A stretch of DNA of 64,000 nt from Cognatiyoonia koreensis. GTDB taxonomy: Bacteria > Pseudomonadota > Alphaproteobacteria > Rhodobacterales > Rhodobacteraceae. The stretch is from assembly GCF_900109295.1 (NCBI RefSeq), contig NZ_FOIZ01000002.1, positions 310,001-374,000 of the forward strand, read 5' to 3'. The position numbers were made by a program, and so were the translations under genes. Position 1 is the stretch's first letter, and every line of letters starts with the position of its first letter. Below are positions 51,924 to 59,778 of the stretch, one piece after another. A model generated the notes under the pieces. It saw nothing but the letters and a program-made list of their open reading frames with translations, was not told the origin of the DNA and did no database searches.

Positions 51924-52742
51924 TCAGTCATGCGCCACCCCCAAATACGCATCAATCACCTCCTGATTGCCACGGACCTCATCCGGCGTGCCGTCCCCGA
52001 TCTTGCGGCCATAATCCATGACAACGACACGATCAGACAGGTCCATGACGACACCCATATCATGCTCGATCAAGGCGATGGTCGTGCCGAATTCATCATT
52101 CACATCAAGGATAAAACGGCTCATATCCTCTTTTTCCTCGACGTTCATGCCGGCCATCGGTTCATCAAGCAGCAAAAGCTTCGGTTCAGCCGCCAACGCA
52201 CGGGCCAATTCGACGCGCTTTTTCAACCCGTAGGGCAAACGGCCGACCGGCGTTTTGCGAATGGCCTGAATCTCCAGAAAATCGATGATGCGCTCGACAG
52301 CCGCGCGGTTTTCTGTCTCTTCGCGCTCCGCCTTCCCGAACCACAGCGCCTGCGCCAACATGCCGGCCCGCATGTGATTGAGCCGTCCCGTCATCACGTT
52401 GTCCAGAACAGACATGCCCTCGAACAAGGCGATATTCTGGAACGTGCGGGCAATACCAAGGCGGGCGACCTGATAGGGTTTCATCGGCGGGCGTTTCTTG
52501 CCGCGAAACCAGACCTCGCCTTCCTGCGGATTGTAAAAGCCGGAAATGACGTTAAGCATCGAGGACTTGCCAGCCCCGTTCGGCCCGATGATCGCGCGAA
52601 TCTCGCCCTCGCGGATATCAAAGGAAATATCCTTGATCGCTTCAACCCCGCCAAAACGCAGTGTGATGTTGCGCATGTCCATCAAAACACCACCGATCTG
52701 GCGACCGTCGGCAGTGACATATGGCGTGGCGGAATCCTTCAC
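51924..52742 (-). CDS. livG: Branched-chain-type ABC transporter ATPase LivG
   Basis: A 272-aa ATPase: Walker A GPNGAGKSS, EGEVWFRGKKRPPMKPYQVARLGIARTFQNIALF (LivG signature region), LPYGLKKRVELARALAAEPKLLLLDEPMAGMN and IEHDMGVVMDLSDRVVVMDYG. It starts with GTG preceded by AAAGGGA. It lies downstream of the acyl-CoA ligase gene, separated by repeat copy C. Confidence 0.94.
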   Translation of the reverse strand: MKDSATPYVTADGRQIGGVLMDMRNITLRFGGVEAIKDISFDIREGEIRAIIGPNGAGKSSMLNVISGFYNPQEGEVWFRGKKRPPMKPYQVARLGIARTFQNIALFEGMSVLDNVMTGRLNHMRAGMLAQALWFGKAEREETENRAAVERIIDFLEIQAIRKTPVGRLPYGLKKRVELARALAAEPKLLLLDEPMAGMNVEEKEDMSRFILDVNDEFGTTIALIEHDMGVVMDLSDRVVVMDYGRKIGDGTPDEVRGNQEVIDAYLGVAHD

Positions 52743-52754
52743 GCAAATTCCCTT

Positions 52755-52785
52755 TCATCTGGCCAAAAAAACTCCCGCCGGAGGC
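52755..52785 (-). repeat. Rhodobacteraceae intergenic element, copy C
   Basis: Minus-strand GCCTCCGGCGGGAGTTTTTT then TGGCCAGATGA, ending a few bases before the livG SD, the same placement as copy B before livM. Confidence 0.65.
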
Positions 52786-52830
52786 GATGGGATGGCGGGC
52801 GGGGCGATGCCGCAGGCGAGCGACGATCCG

Positions 52831-54786
52831 TCATGCCGCCACCTGCTGATGCGCCACGACAGCTGCATCGCGGATGTCCAGCGTCGCCTTGATCTTGCCC
52901 TTGCGGCCATCTTCATAGGTGACTTCGGTTTCGGTATAGATTTCCGCAGCATCGCTCTCCAACGCGGCAATCAGATCGGCGAATTTTTCGCCGATCACGG
53001 CGCGGCGTACTTTGCGGGTGCGGGTCATCTCGCCGTCATCGGCATCCAGTTCCTTGTGTAGGACCAGAAAACGGTGCACCTGACAGCCCGCCAACATCGG
53101 GTCTGCCGCGACAGATTTGTTGACCTCGTTCACATGGCCCTCGATCATGTCCAGCACGCGGGGATGTTGTGACAGCTCCTGATAGGATGAATAGGCGATG
53201 TTGTTGCGCTCCGCCCAGTTCCCGACAGCAGAGAGGTCGATATTGATGAAGGCGGTGCAGCGCGCTTTGCCAGCGCCAAAGACCACAGCCTCCAATATAT
53301 TGGGATAGAACTTCAACTTGTTCTCGACGTACTTCGGCGCGAACAGCGACCCATCCGCCATTTTGCCGACGTCCTTGGCGCGGTCGATGATCCGCAAATG
53401 CCCCGACCCTTCTTCAATAAAGCCGGCATCGCCCGTTGCCACCCAGCCTTCTGCATCCTTGGTCGACGCAGTGCTGTCGGCATTCTTGTAATATTCTACA
53501 AAAACACCGGGGGACCGGTAATAGACCTCTCCGCTTTCTGCGATTTTCAACTCCACACCCGGTGATGGCACGCCCACCGTGTCCGATCGCACCTCGCCGT
53601 CGGGTTGCTGCGTGATGAAAACGGTGGCTTCGGTCTGGCCATACAGCTGTTTGAGGTTGATCCCGAGCGAGCGGTAGAAGTCGAAAATCTCCGGCCCGAT
53701 CGCTTCACCGGCGGTATAGCCGACACGCACGCGGCTCAGACCCAGCGTGTTCTTCAGCGGGCCGTAAACCAGCAGGTTCCCGATCGCATAGGACAGCCGG
53801 TCACCGAAGCTGACAGTCTTGCCATCCAGCAACGCCGGGCCGACACGGTTCGCCACTTTCATAAAGCGATCAAACAGCCATTTCTTGAAACGGCTCGCGT
53901 CCTCCATGCGGATCATCACCGTTGTCAGTTGTGTTTCGAACACGCGCGGCGGGGCAAAGAAATAGGTGGGGCCGATTTCTCGCAGATCGGTCATCATCGT
54001 ATGTTCGGATTCCGGACAGTTCACACAGAACCCCGTCCACATCGCCTGCCCGACCGAAAAGATGAAATCCCCGACCCAGGCCATCGGCAGATAGGCAAGG
54101 ATTTCGTCATCCGTGCGCAGATGATCGAACTCCGCCGAGTTCTTTGCCGTTTCAATGACGTTCCGATTGGACAGTACCACGCCTTTGGGCCGCCCCGTTG
54201 TGCCGGACGTGTAAAGCATGACGCAGGTGGTCTCATAGGTGATCGCCGCGATCCGCTCTGCCAGTTGCGTCGCCGTATCCCCGTCGCGCCCTTTGGCCTG
54301 CACGTCGGCGTAGGATGTCATGTGGCTGTGGTCGTATTTGCGCAAGCCCCGCCCATCAAGGTAGATCACGTGCTCAAGCGCGCCCAGACCTTCACGCACG
54401 TCGGCAATCTTGTCGACCTGCTCCTGGTCACCCACAACGGCAAAGCGTGCCCCGCAATGATCCAGCGCATAGGCGATCTCTTCGGCGGCGGCATCCTGAT
54501 AAAGCGGCACAGGAACGCAGCCCACCATCTGTGCCGCAACCATAGCCCAGTAAAGATGGGGGCGGTTGTGCCCGATGATCGCGATATGATCACCATGGTT
54601 GGCACCAAGCGCCATCAGCCCTTGCGCAAAGGCCTTGATCTCGGACTCTGTTTCGGACCAGGTCCAGCTCTGCCATATCCCGAATTCCTTTTCGCGATAG
54701 GCTGGCTTGCTGCCGAACTGTGCCACATTGCGTGCCAGCAGGTGCGGAATCGAAACCGGTACGGGTGTCGGTGTTCGCGAAATCAT
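52831..54786 (-). CDS. Long-chain acyl-CoA synthetase-type AMP-binding ligase
   Basis: A 651-aa ANL-superfamily ligase, first gene of the Liv operon. P-loop YTSGTTGRPKGVVLSNRN, A5-like QLYGQTEATVFI, EGWVATGDAGF and the RAKDVGKMADGSLFAPKYVENKLKF hinge region (K in place at the end). It belongs to the long form with an extra segment between A3 and A5 (about 270-350). It activates a carboxylic acid to its CoA ester. GGGAGG precedes the ATG at 54786. With the PaaK-like ligase at the operon's far end, two activation steps or two related substrates are implied. Confidence 0.92.
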   Translation of the reverse strand: MISRTPTPVPVSIPHLLARNVAQFGSKPAYREKEFGIWQSWTWSETESEIKAFAQGLMALGANHGDHIAIIGHNRPHLYWAMVAAQMVGCVPVPLYQDAAAEEIAYALDHCGARFAVVGDQEQVDKIADVREGLGALEHVIYLDGRGLRKYDHSHMTSYADVQAKGRDGDTATQLAERIAAITYETTCVMLYTSGTTGRPKGVVLSNRNVIETAKNSAEFDHLRTDDEILAYLPMAWVGDFIFSVGQAMWTGFCVNCPESEHTMMTDLREIGPTYFFAPPRVFETQLTTVMIRMEDASRFKKWLFDRFMKVANRVGPALLDGKTVSFGDRLSYAIGNLLVYGPLKNTLGLSRVRVGYTAGEAIGPEIFDFYRSLGINLKQLYGQTEATVFITQQPDGEVRSDTVGVPSPGVELKIAESGEVYYRSPGVFVEYYKNADSTASTKDAEGWVATGDAGFIEEGSGHLRIIDRAKDVGKMADGSLFAPKYVENKLKFYPNILEAVVFGAGKARCTAFINIDLSAVGNWAERNNIAYSSYQELSQHPRVLDMIEGHVNEVNKSVAADPMLAGCQVHRFLVLHKELDADDGEMTRTRKVRRAVIGEKFADLIAALESDAAEIYTETEVTYEDGRKGKIKATLDIRDAAVVAHQQVAA

Positions 54787-54894
54787 GCAGTTGCCTCCCA
54801 AGCGGGCCGTCAGGCCCCGGGGGTGCAACGCCTCCTACATCACATCCCCGACGCCATACTGTGACGGAGGCGGCGATTCCGTCAAATGGTTTTT

Positions 54895-54908
54895 TGAACA
54901 AGCGTTCA
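54895..54908. promoter_or_regulatory. TetR-type operator candidate upstream of the ligase/Liv operon
   Basis: TGAAC-aagc-GTTCA palindrome, 108 bp before the ligase start, in a 236-bp divergent intergenic region. GAAC/GTTC palindromes of this kind are typical of TetR regulators of acyl-CoA metabolism. No TetR gene is in the window. Confidence 0.35.
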
Positions 54909-54994
54909 GTTAATTTGAAATCACACAGCAGGCGCGGTTTTGTGCCAAGGAAACGCTTTATGGTTGTATCAACGACAGCGACGCCGCACGATCT

Positions 54995-55013
54995 CCCTGA
55001 CTGAAATCAGGGG
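54995..55013 (+). promoter_or_regulatory. Hairpin covering the ribosome-binding site of the lipoprotein gene
   Basis: CCCTGA-ctgaaa-TCAGGG(G): the only SD-like bases (AGGGG) lie in the 3' arm, 9 nt before the ATG at 55023, so folding would hide the SD. Confidence 0.4.
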
Positions 55014-55022
55014 CAACTCGAC

Positions 55023-55628
55023 ATGCAACGCACCCATATCTTTCTCTGCGCCCCCATCGTCGTGCTTGCCGCCTGCAGTTCGTCTTCGCAAAGCACGACG
55101 TCAGGCTTTCTTGCCCCCGACGCCAACAACGTCATTGACGGCGACATTGATGAGGCGACACGCGTCGGAAACCAGCGCCAGATCCCCGAAACCCGCAACG
55201 GTTTCGTCTATACCGCAGGCCAACTGGACGACAGCGGCGCTTACGTTGCCTACGCGGGTCAAAAGCTCAACAACGCCGTTGACGACCGTCCCGCCAGTGG
55301 CGGCGCGACCACATTTGTGGGAACATACGCCATCGCAGAGGTCACTGGCATTTCAACCGACAGCGCCACGCCAAACACCGAAATCGCGGACATCTCGTTC
55401 GAGGTCGATTTCGACACCCTGACCCTCACCGGCGAAAGCGATAACGGCAAGCTGTCGGTTGATGGGCAGCTCACAGGGACGCAAGGCCTGACGGGTTCCG
55501 TCGCTTATCAAGAGACGGCAGGTGCGCTAGACGGATTGGTCAGCGGCGACGAAGCGATCGGAGTCTTCCACGGCAGCAATGACGACACGGTTTTTGCAGG
55601 CGGTTTCGTCGGTGTGCCCGAGGATTGA
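55023..55628 (+). CDS. Putative surface lipoprotein with TbpB-like barrel
   Basis: A 201-aa lipoprotein (MQRTHIFLCAPIVVLAACSSSS; lipobox LAAC). The mature part reads as beta-strands with Gly/Asp turns: GGATTFVGTYAIAEVTG, IADISFEVDFDTLTLTGESDNGKLSVDGQLTG, GEAIGVFHGSNDDTVFAGGFVG style ends. The overall plan is that of the lipoprotein at 29818, and both resemble small TbpB/Slam-dependent surface lipoproteins; sequence identity between them is not obvious by eye. Confidence 0.72.
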   Translation: MQRTHIFLCAPIVVLAACSSSSQSTTSGFLAPDANNVIDGDIDEATRVGNQRQIPETRNGFVYTAGQLDDSGAYVAYAGQKLNNAVDDRPASGGATTFVGTYAIAEVTGISTDSATPNTEIADISFEVDFDTLTLTGESDNGKLSVDGQLTGTQGLTGSVAYQETAGALDGLVSGDEAIGVFHGSNDDTVFAGGFVGVPED

Positions 55629-55691
55629 ACCAATAATGCTGCCGGCACAGAACAACGCGACATGTCGCGGTTTCTGCGATATACTGCCCCT

Positions 55692-55853
55692 ATGGATGTG
55701 ATCGCCCTTGCATTTTATGCGTGTGTTTGTGGGCTGCTCAGCGCTTTTGCACCGCAGCTCAGCACGTTCTATGTGCGCCTTGGCGTTGGGGCTGTGGTCG
55801 GTATCGTCGCCGCGACGGTTCTGCCGCTCATCAAGGTCGCGATGGGCAATTAG
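55692..55853 (+). CDS. Small membrane protein (53 aa)
   Basis: Two predicted helices (VIALAFYACVCGLLSAFAP and LGVGAVVGIVAATVLPLIKV) joined by a short loop, i.e. a small hairpin membrane protein. The ATG at 55692 gives this compact form; a 10-residue longer frame from 55662 (MSRFLRYTAP) is possible. It converges with the formate dehydrogenase gene (5 bp between stops). Function unknown. Confidence 0.6.
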   Translation: MDVIALAFYACVCGLLSAFAPQLSTFYVRLGVGAVVGIVAATVLPLIKVAMGN

Positions 55854-55858
55854 CTCAC

Positions 55859-58624
55859 CTATTCGGCTGCGACCGCTGCATCTGCTTTTTCCACCTTCAC
55901 CGCAGCGAACTTGAACTCCGGGATCTTGCCGTAGGGGTCGACGGCCGGGTTCGTCAGGATATTCGCTGCCGCCTCGACAAAGGCAAAAGGCAGGAACACC
56001 ATGTCCGGTGCGACGGCGCGGTCTTCGCGGGCCATGATCGTGATCGACCCGCGCCGCGTCGTCAGCCGCACCAGACCGCCGGGAACAACGTCCAACTTGC
56101 GCAATGTTGACGGATGCAGCGAACAGTTGGCTTCGGGCTCGACGGCGTCCAGCACTTTGGACCGACGGGTCATCGACCCTGTGTGCCAGTGTTCCAACTG
56201 GCGGCCAGTGGTCAGGATCATCGGATAATCCGCATCCGGGCTTTCATCCGGCGCGATGACGTTGGCGGGTGTGAAACGGGCACGGCCATCGGGGCGCGGA
56301 AAACCGTCTGCAAACACGATGGGCTGGCCCGGATCGTCGGCAGAAAGCGACGGATAGGTCACGGCGTTCTCCGCCTCAAGCCTATCCCAAGTGATGTTGG
56401 CAAGGGACTTCATGGATTTGCCCATCTCAGCGAAAACTTCGGACGGGTGCGTATAATCCCAACCAACACCGATGCGCTTTGCCAGTTCGACAGTAATCCA
56501 CCAATCCTCTTTCGCGTCGCCGGGTGGGGTCACGGCGGGACGGCCCATTTGAACCTGCCGGTTCGTGTTCGTCACCGTGCCGGTTTTTTCCGCGAATGCA
56601 GAGGCAGGCAGGATAACATCGGCGTAGTTCGCCGTTTCGGTGATGAAGATATCCTGCACGACCAGATGTTTCAGCTTGGCGAGCGCGTCGCGGGCATGTT
56701 CGACATCTGGATCGGACATCGCCGGATTTTCGCCAAGGATATACATGCCGTGAATGTCGCCCGCATGAACGGCATCAAGAATTTCGGTTACGGTCAGGCC
56801 GCGGTTCGGATCAATCGTTCCTTCCTGCCAGATTTCCTGAAACGCGTTGCGCACGCCTTCGTCCCCGACCGGCTGGTAATCCGGCAGGAACATCGGGATC
56901 AATCCGGCGTCCGACGCGCCTTGCACGTTGTTCTGTCCGCGCAGAGGGTGCAAACCGGCACCCGGGCGGCCAACCTGCCCTGTCATCAGCGCAAGGCTGA
57001 TAAGGCAGCGCGAATTGTCGGTGCCATGAATGTGCTGGCTGACCCCCATCCCCCAGAAAATCATCCCCGCCTTCGCACCGGCAAATGTGCGGGCCACATC
57101 GCGCAGCATCTCTGCGTCAATGCCGCAGATCTTTGACATCCGTTCAGGGCTGAAATCGGCAAGGTGACGTTTCTCAGCTTCCCAGTTTTCGGTGTAGGCG
57201 TCGATATACTGCTGGTCGTAAAGCTTTTCCTCGACGATCACATGCATGATCGCGTTCAGCATCGACACATCCGCACCCGGGCGGAATTGGAGCATGTGCG
57301 ACGCAAAGCGTTTGAGTGCCTGTCCGCGCGGGTCCATGACAATCAACTTGCCGCCACGCTTGGTGAACTGCTTGAAGTAGGTCGCCGCAACCGGGTGGTT
57401 TTCAACCGGGTTGGCCCCGATGACGATGGCGACATCCGCGTTTTCGATTTCGTTGAACGTCGCGGTGACGGCACCAGAGCCGACGTTTTCCATCAACGCC
57501 GCAACAGATGACGCATGACACAGCCGCGTGCAGTGATCGACGTTGTTGTGACCAAAACCCTGACGGATAAATTTCTGAAAAAGATACGCCTCTTCATTGG
57601 TGCATTTGGCCGACCCAAAACCCGCGACACCTTTGCCGCCGATGTCTTTCAGCCCGTTGGCTGCAGCATCAAGCGCTTCGTCCCATGTTGCTTCGCGAAA
57701 CACCTCGCCCCATTTGCCGGGATCGACGTTCAAACCCTTGGGCGGCGCGTCTTCGCGGCGGATAAGCGGCTTGGTAAGCCGGTGTTCATGGTGAATGTAG
57801 TCGAACCCGAACCGTCCCTTGACGCACAGGCGGCCTTCGTTCGCGGGACCATTGATGCCTTCGACGAATTTGACCTTGTTGTCCTTGACCTTGAGCGACA
57901 CCTGACAGCCGACACCGCAGAACGGGCAGACAGAGTTGACTTCGCTGTCGTAATCCTTGCTGTCGCCGATCTGCTGCGCATCCGTCACCGTCGCGGGCAT
58001 CAATGCACCTGTAGGGCACGCCTGCACACATTCGCCGCAAGCCACACAAGAGGACGCACCCATCGGATCGTCGAAATCAAAGACCGGATAGGCATTGTGG
58101 CCCCGACCGGCCATGCCGATGACGTCATTGACCTGTACCTCGCGGCAGGCGCGCACGCACAACCCGCATTGGATACAGGCATCAAGGTTGACTGACATTG
58201 CGACGTGGCTGTCATCCAGCAGCGGAATAGTGGCGGCGTCCATCGTCGGAAAGCGGCTTTCGTGCACGCCCTGCTGTTCGGCCATATCCCAAAGATGGGA
58301 TGACTTGTCGTGTGCGACCGGCTTTTCTGGCTGATCCGCCACCAGCATTTCCATCACCATGCGGCGGGCCTGCACTTCGCGCGGTTGGTTCGTGGTGACG
58401 ACCATACCTTCGGACGGCTCACGGATACAGGATGCGGCCAGCGTGCGTTCGCCTTCGATGGCGACCATGCAGGCGCGGCAGTTGCCATCGCTGCGATACC
58501 CCGGTGCCGGTTTATAGCAAAGGTGCGGAATCACAAGGCCGCGGCCATGCGCGACCTCCCAGATTGTCTGGCCCGGTTCTGCGGTGACGTCCTTGCCATC
58601 AAGGGTAAAGGTGATCGCGGTCAT
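55859..58624 (-). CDS. Formate dehydrogenase alpha subunit (FdsA/FdhF type, Cys form)
   Basis: A 921-aa molybdopterin oxidoreductase. In order: an N-terminal 2Fe-2S domain (HLCYKPAPGYRSDGNCRACM... about 1-80), the His/Cys cluster region, two 4Fe-4S ferredoxin motifs (CIQCGLCVRAC and CVACGECVQACPTGA, about 150-210), the 4Fe-4S/Mo-domain start VCPFCGVGC, catalytic VDHCTRLCHASS (Cys, not Sec) and the C-terminal molybdopterin-binding domain (LTTGRQLEHWHTGSMTRRS). It oxidises formate to CO2. The beta/gamma diaphorase subunits and FdhD are not in the window. GAGGGAGAC precedes the ATG. Confidence 0.93.
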   Translation of the reverse strand: MTAITFTLDGKDVTAEPGQTIWEVAHGRGLVIPHLCYKPAPGYRSDGNCRACMVAIEGERTLAASCIREPSEGMVVTTNQPREVQARRMVMEMLVADQPEKPVAHDKSSHLWDMAEQQGVHESRFPTMDAATIPLLDDSHVAMSVNLDACIQCGLCVRACREVQVNDVIGMAGRGHNAYPVFDFDDPMGASSCVACGECVQACPTGALMPATVTDAQQIGDSKDYDSEVNSVCPFCGVGCQVSLKVKDNKVKFVEGINGPANEGRLCVKGRFGFDYIHHEHRLTKPLIRREDAPPKGLNVDPGKWGEVFREATWDEALDAAANGLKDIGGKGVAGFGSAKCTNEEAYLFQKFIRQGFGHNNVDHCTRLCHASSVAALMENVGSGAVTATFNEIENADVAIVIGANPVENHPVAATYFKQFTKRGGKLIVMDPRGQALKRFASHMLQFRPGADVSMLNAIMHVIVEEKLYDQQYIDAYTENWEAEKRHLADFSPERMSKICGIDAEMLRDVARTFAGAKAGMIFWGMGVSQHIHGTDNSRCLISLALMTGQVGRPGAGLHPLRGQNNVQGASDAGLIPMFLPDYQPVGDEGVRNAFQEIWQEGTIDPNRGLTVTEILDAVHAGDIHGMYILGENPAMSDPDVEHARDALAKLKHLVVQDIFITETANYADVILPASAFAEKTGTVTNTNRQVQMGRPAVTPPGDAKEDWWITVELAKRIGVGWDYTHPSEVFAEMGKSMKSLANITWDRLEAENAVTYPSLSADDPGQPIVFADGFPRPDGRARFTPANVIAPDESPDADYPMILTTGRQLEHWHTGSMTRRSKVLDAVEPEANCSLHPSTLRKLDVVPGGLVRLTTRRGSITIMAREDRAVAPDMVFLPFAFVEAAANILTNPAVDPYGKIPEFKFAAVKVEKADAAVAAE

Positions 58625-58748
58625 GGGTGTCTCCCTCTCTCCGAAGAAGACTAGACCATACCAACCCCATGCCTGTCAGCCCATGCACGACGCCCGCCCG
58701 CGATTTTGCGCCATCGCGCTGACGCGGATCGGAAACCCGCGCCGCGGA

Positions 58749-59036
58749 TCAGAAGAAGAAGGACTGGTTCTGGATCAGGATGATGCGGATGATTTCGATC
58801 CCGATCAGCGCGACAATCGGCGAAAGATCGATCCCCCCAAGGTCAGGCATGAAACGGCGGATCGGGCGATATACCGGATCAAGGATGCGTTGCAGCGCGT
58901 ACCAGACCTGCGCGACGAATTGCTGGTTGATATTGAGCACATTGAACGAGATGAGCCAGCTCATGATGAAGTGGACGAAGATAAGTGTCCGGGCGACGCC
59001 CAGAAGAAACATCAAAATCAGAAAAATCGAGCCCAT
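58749..59036 (-). CDS. YggT family membrane protein
   Basis: A 95-aa protein with two hydrophobic regions (FLILMFLLGVARTLIFVHFIMSWL and IVALIGIEIIRIILI) and the conserved ILDPVYRPIRRFMPDLGGIDLSPI loop, which identifies YggT. Role is thought to involve the membrane or cell division neighbourhood in other bacteria, not established here. Confidence 0.92.
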   Translation of the reverse strand: MGSIFLILMFLLGVARTLIFVHFIMSWLISFNVLNINQQFVAQVWYALQRILDPVYRPIRRFMPDLGGIDLSPIVALIGIEIIRIILIQNQSFFF

Positions 59037-59115
59037 GCGTCATTCCTTTTGCAACGTCCTATCAGGTAGGCGGTGAAGCACGAACACACAAGCCCCACTT
59101 GCCGCAAGGTCAAAG

Positions 59116-59131
59116 TTGACGTTAACGTCAA
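59116..59131. promoter_or_regulatory. Perfect palindrome resembling a MerR/LiuR-type operator
   Basis: TTGACGTTAACGTCAA is fully palindromic and sits 40 bp before the thioesterase start, between divergent genes. The ACGT-NN-ACGT core resembles sites of MerR-family LiuR regulators of branched-chain acyl-CoA degradation. The match is from memory and untested. Confidence 0.45.
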
Positions 59132-59171
59132 TCACCTTACTGTCAGATATGACTTTCTGTAAGGACTTCAG

Positions 59172-59714
59172 ATGTATCCCTTTATTCGGCTGGCCAAGGA
59201 GCTTGTCCTGCACCGCAAGGCAGGCGATCTGCCCACACTTGGCACACATGTTTCCCACCACCGCTGCTGGCCGCAGGATATCGATGTCTTCATGGAAATG
59301 AACAACGGGCGCATCCTGACGATCCTCGACCTTGGCCGCACCGTATTGGCCAAACGCGTGGGCCTGCTGCGCGCGTTAAGTGAAAATCGTTGGGGGCTGA
59401 CCATGGCAGGTGTGTCCGTTCGCTATCGCCGCCGCATCCGCCCTTTCGTGAAATTCCGCGTTGTCAGCCGCGCCGTTGGCTGGGATGCGCGGTTTTTCTA
59501 TCTCGACCAGTCGATCTGGATCGGCGAGCATTGCGCGGCGCAGGCGCTTTACCGCTCTGCCGTGACGGACAAAAACGGGATCGTGGCACCCGAGCGTGTT
59601 TTTGCAGCCATGGGATACACCGAAGCGTCGCCCGCCCTGCCCGACTGGATCCAGAACTGGGTCGATGCAGAGGCAACGCGACCCTGGCCACCCGAACATG
59701 GAGCCGATTTGTAA
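59172..59714 (+). CDS. Acyl-CoA thioesterase-like hotdog-fold protein
   Basis: A 180-aa protein of the thioesterase/THEM6-like hotdog group. The helix-and-strand core is CWPQDIDVFMEMNNGRILTILDLGR, with D and the central helix typical of the 4HBT superfamily, then GVSVRYRRRIRPFVKFRVVSRAVGWDARFFYLDQSIW. AAGGA stands 7 nt before the ATG. The palindrome upstream suggests regulation by an acyl-CoA-related signal. Substrate unknown. Confidence 0.85.
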   Translation: MYPFIRLAKELVLHRKAGDLPTLGTHVSHHRCWPQDIDVFMEMNNGRILTILDLGRTVLAKRVGLLRALSENRWGLTMAGVSVRYRRRIRPFVKFRVVSRAVGWDARFFYLDQSIWIGEHCAAQALYRSAVTDKNGIVAPERVFAAMGYTEASPALPDWIQNWVDAEATRPWPPEHGADL

Positions 59715-59778
59715 ACCAAGGGTTGCAAGGTATCGCCTTCGCAGTGTCTAGTGCCAAAAAACGGGGACGGGGACGGGC

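Noticed and set aside
53605..54864. 420-codon plus-strand frame opposite the acyl-CoA ligase
   Set aside because: Shadow of the ligase gene; rich in His/Arg/Gln with no domain.
56114..57136. Long plus-strand open frame opposite the formate dehydrogenase
   Set aside because: Antisense shadow; the minus strand carries complete Fe-S and molybdopterin motifs in frame and the plus frame has random composition and no SD.
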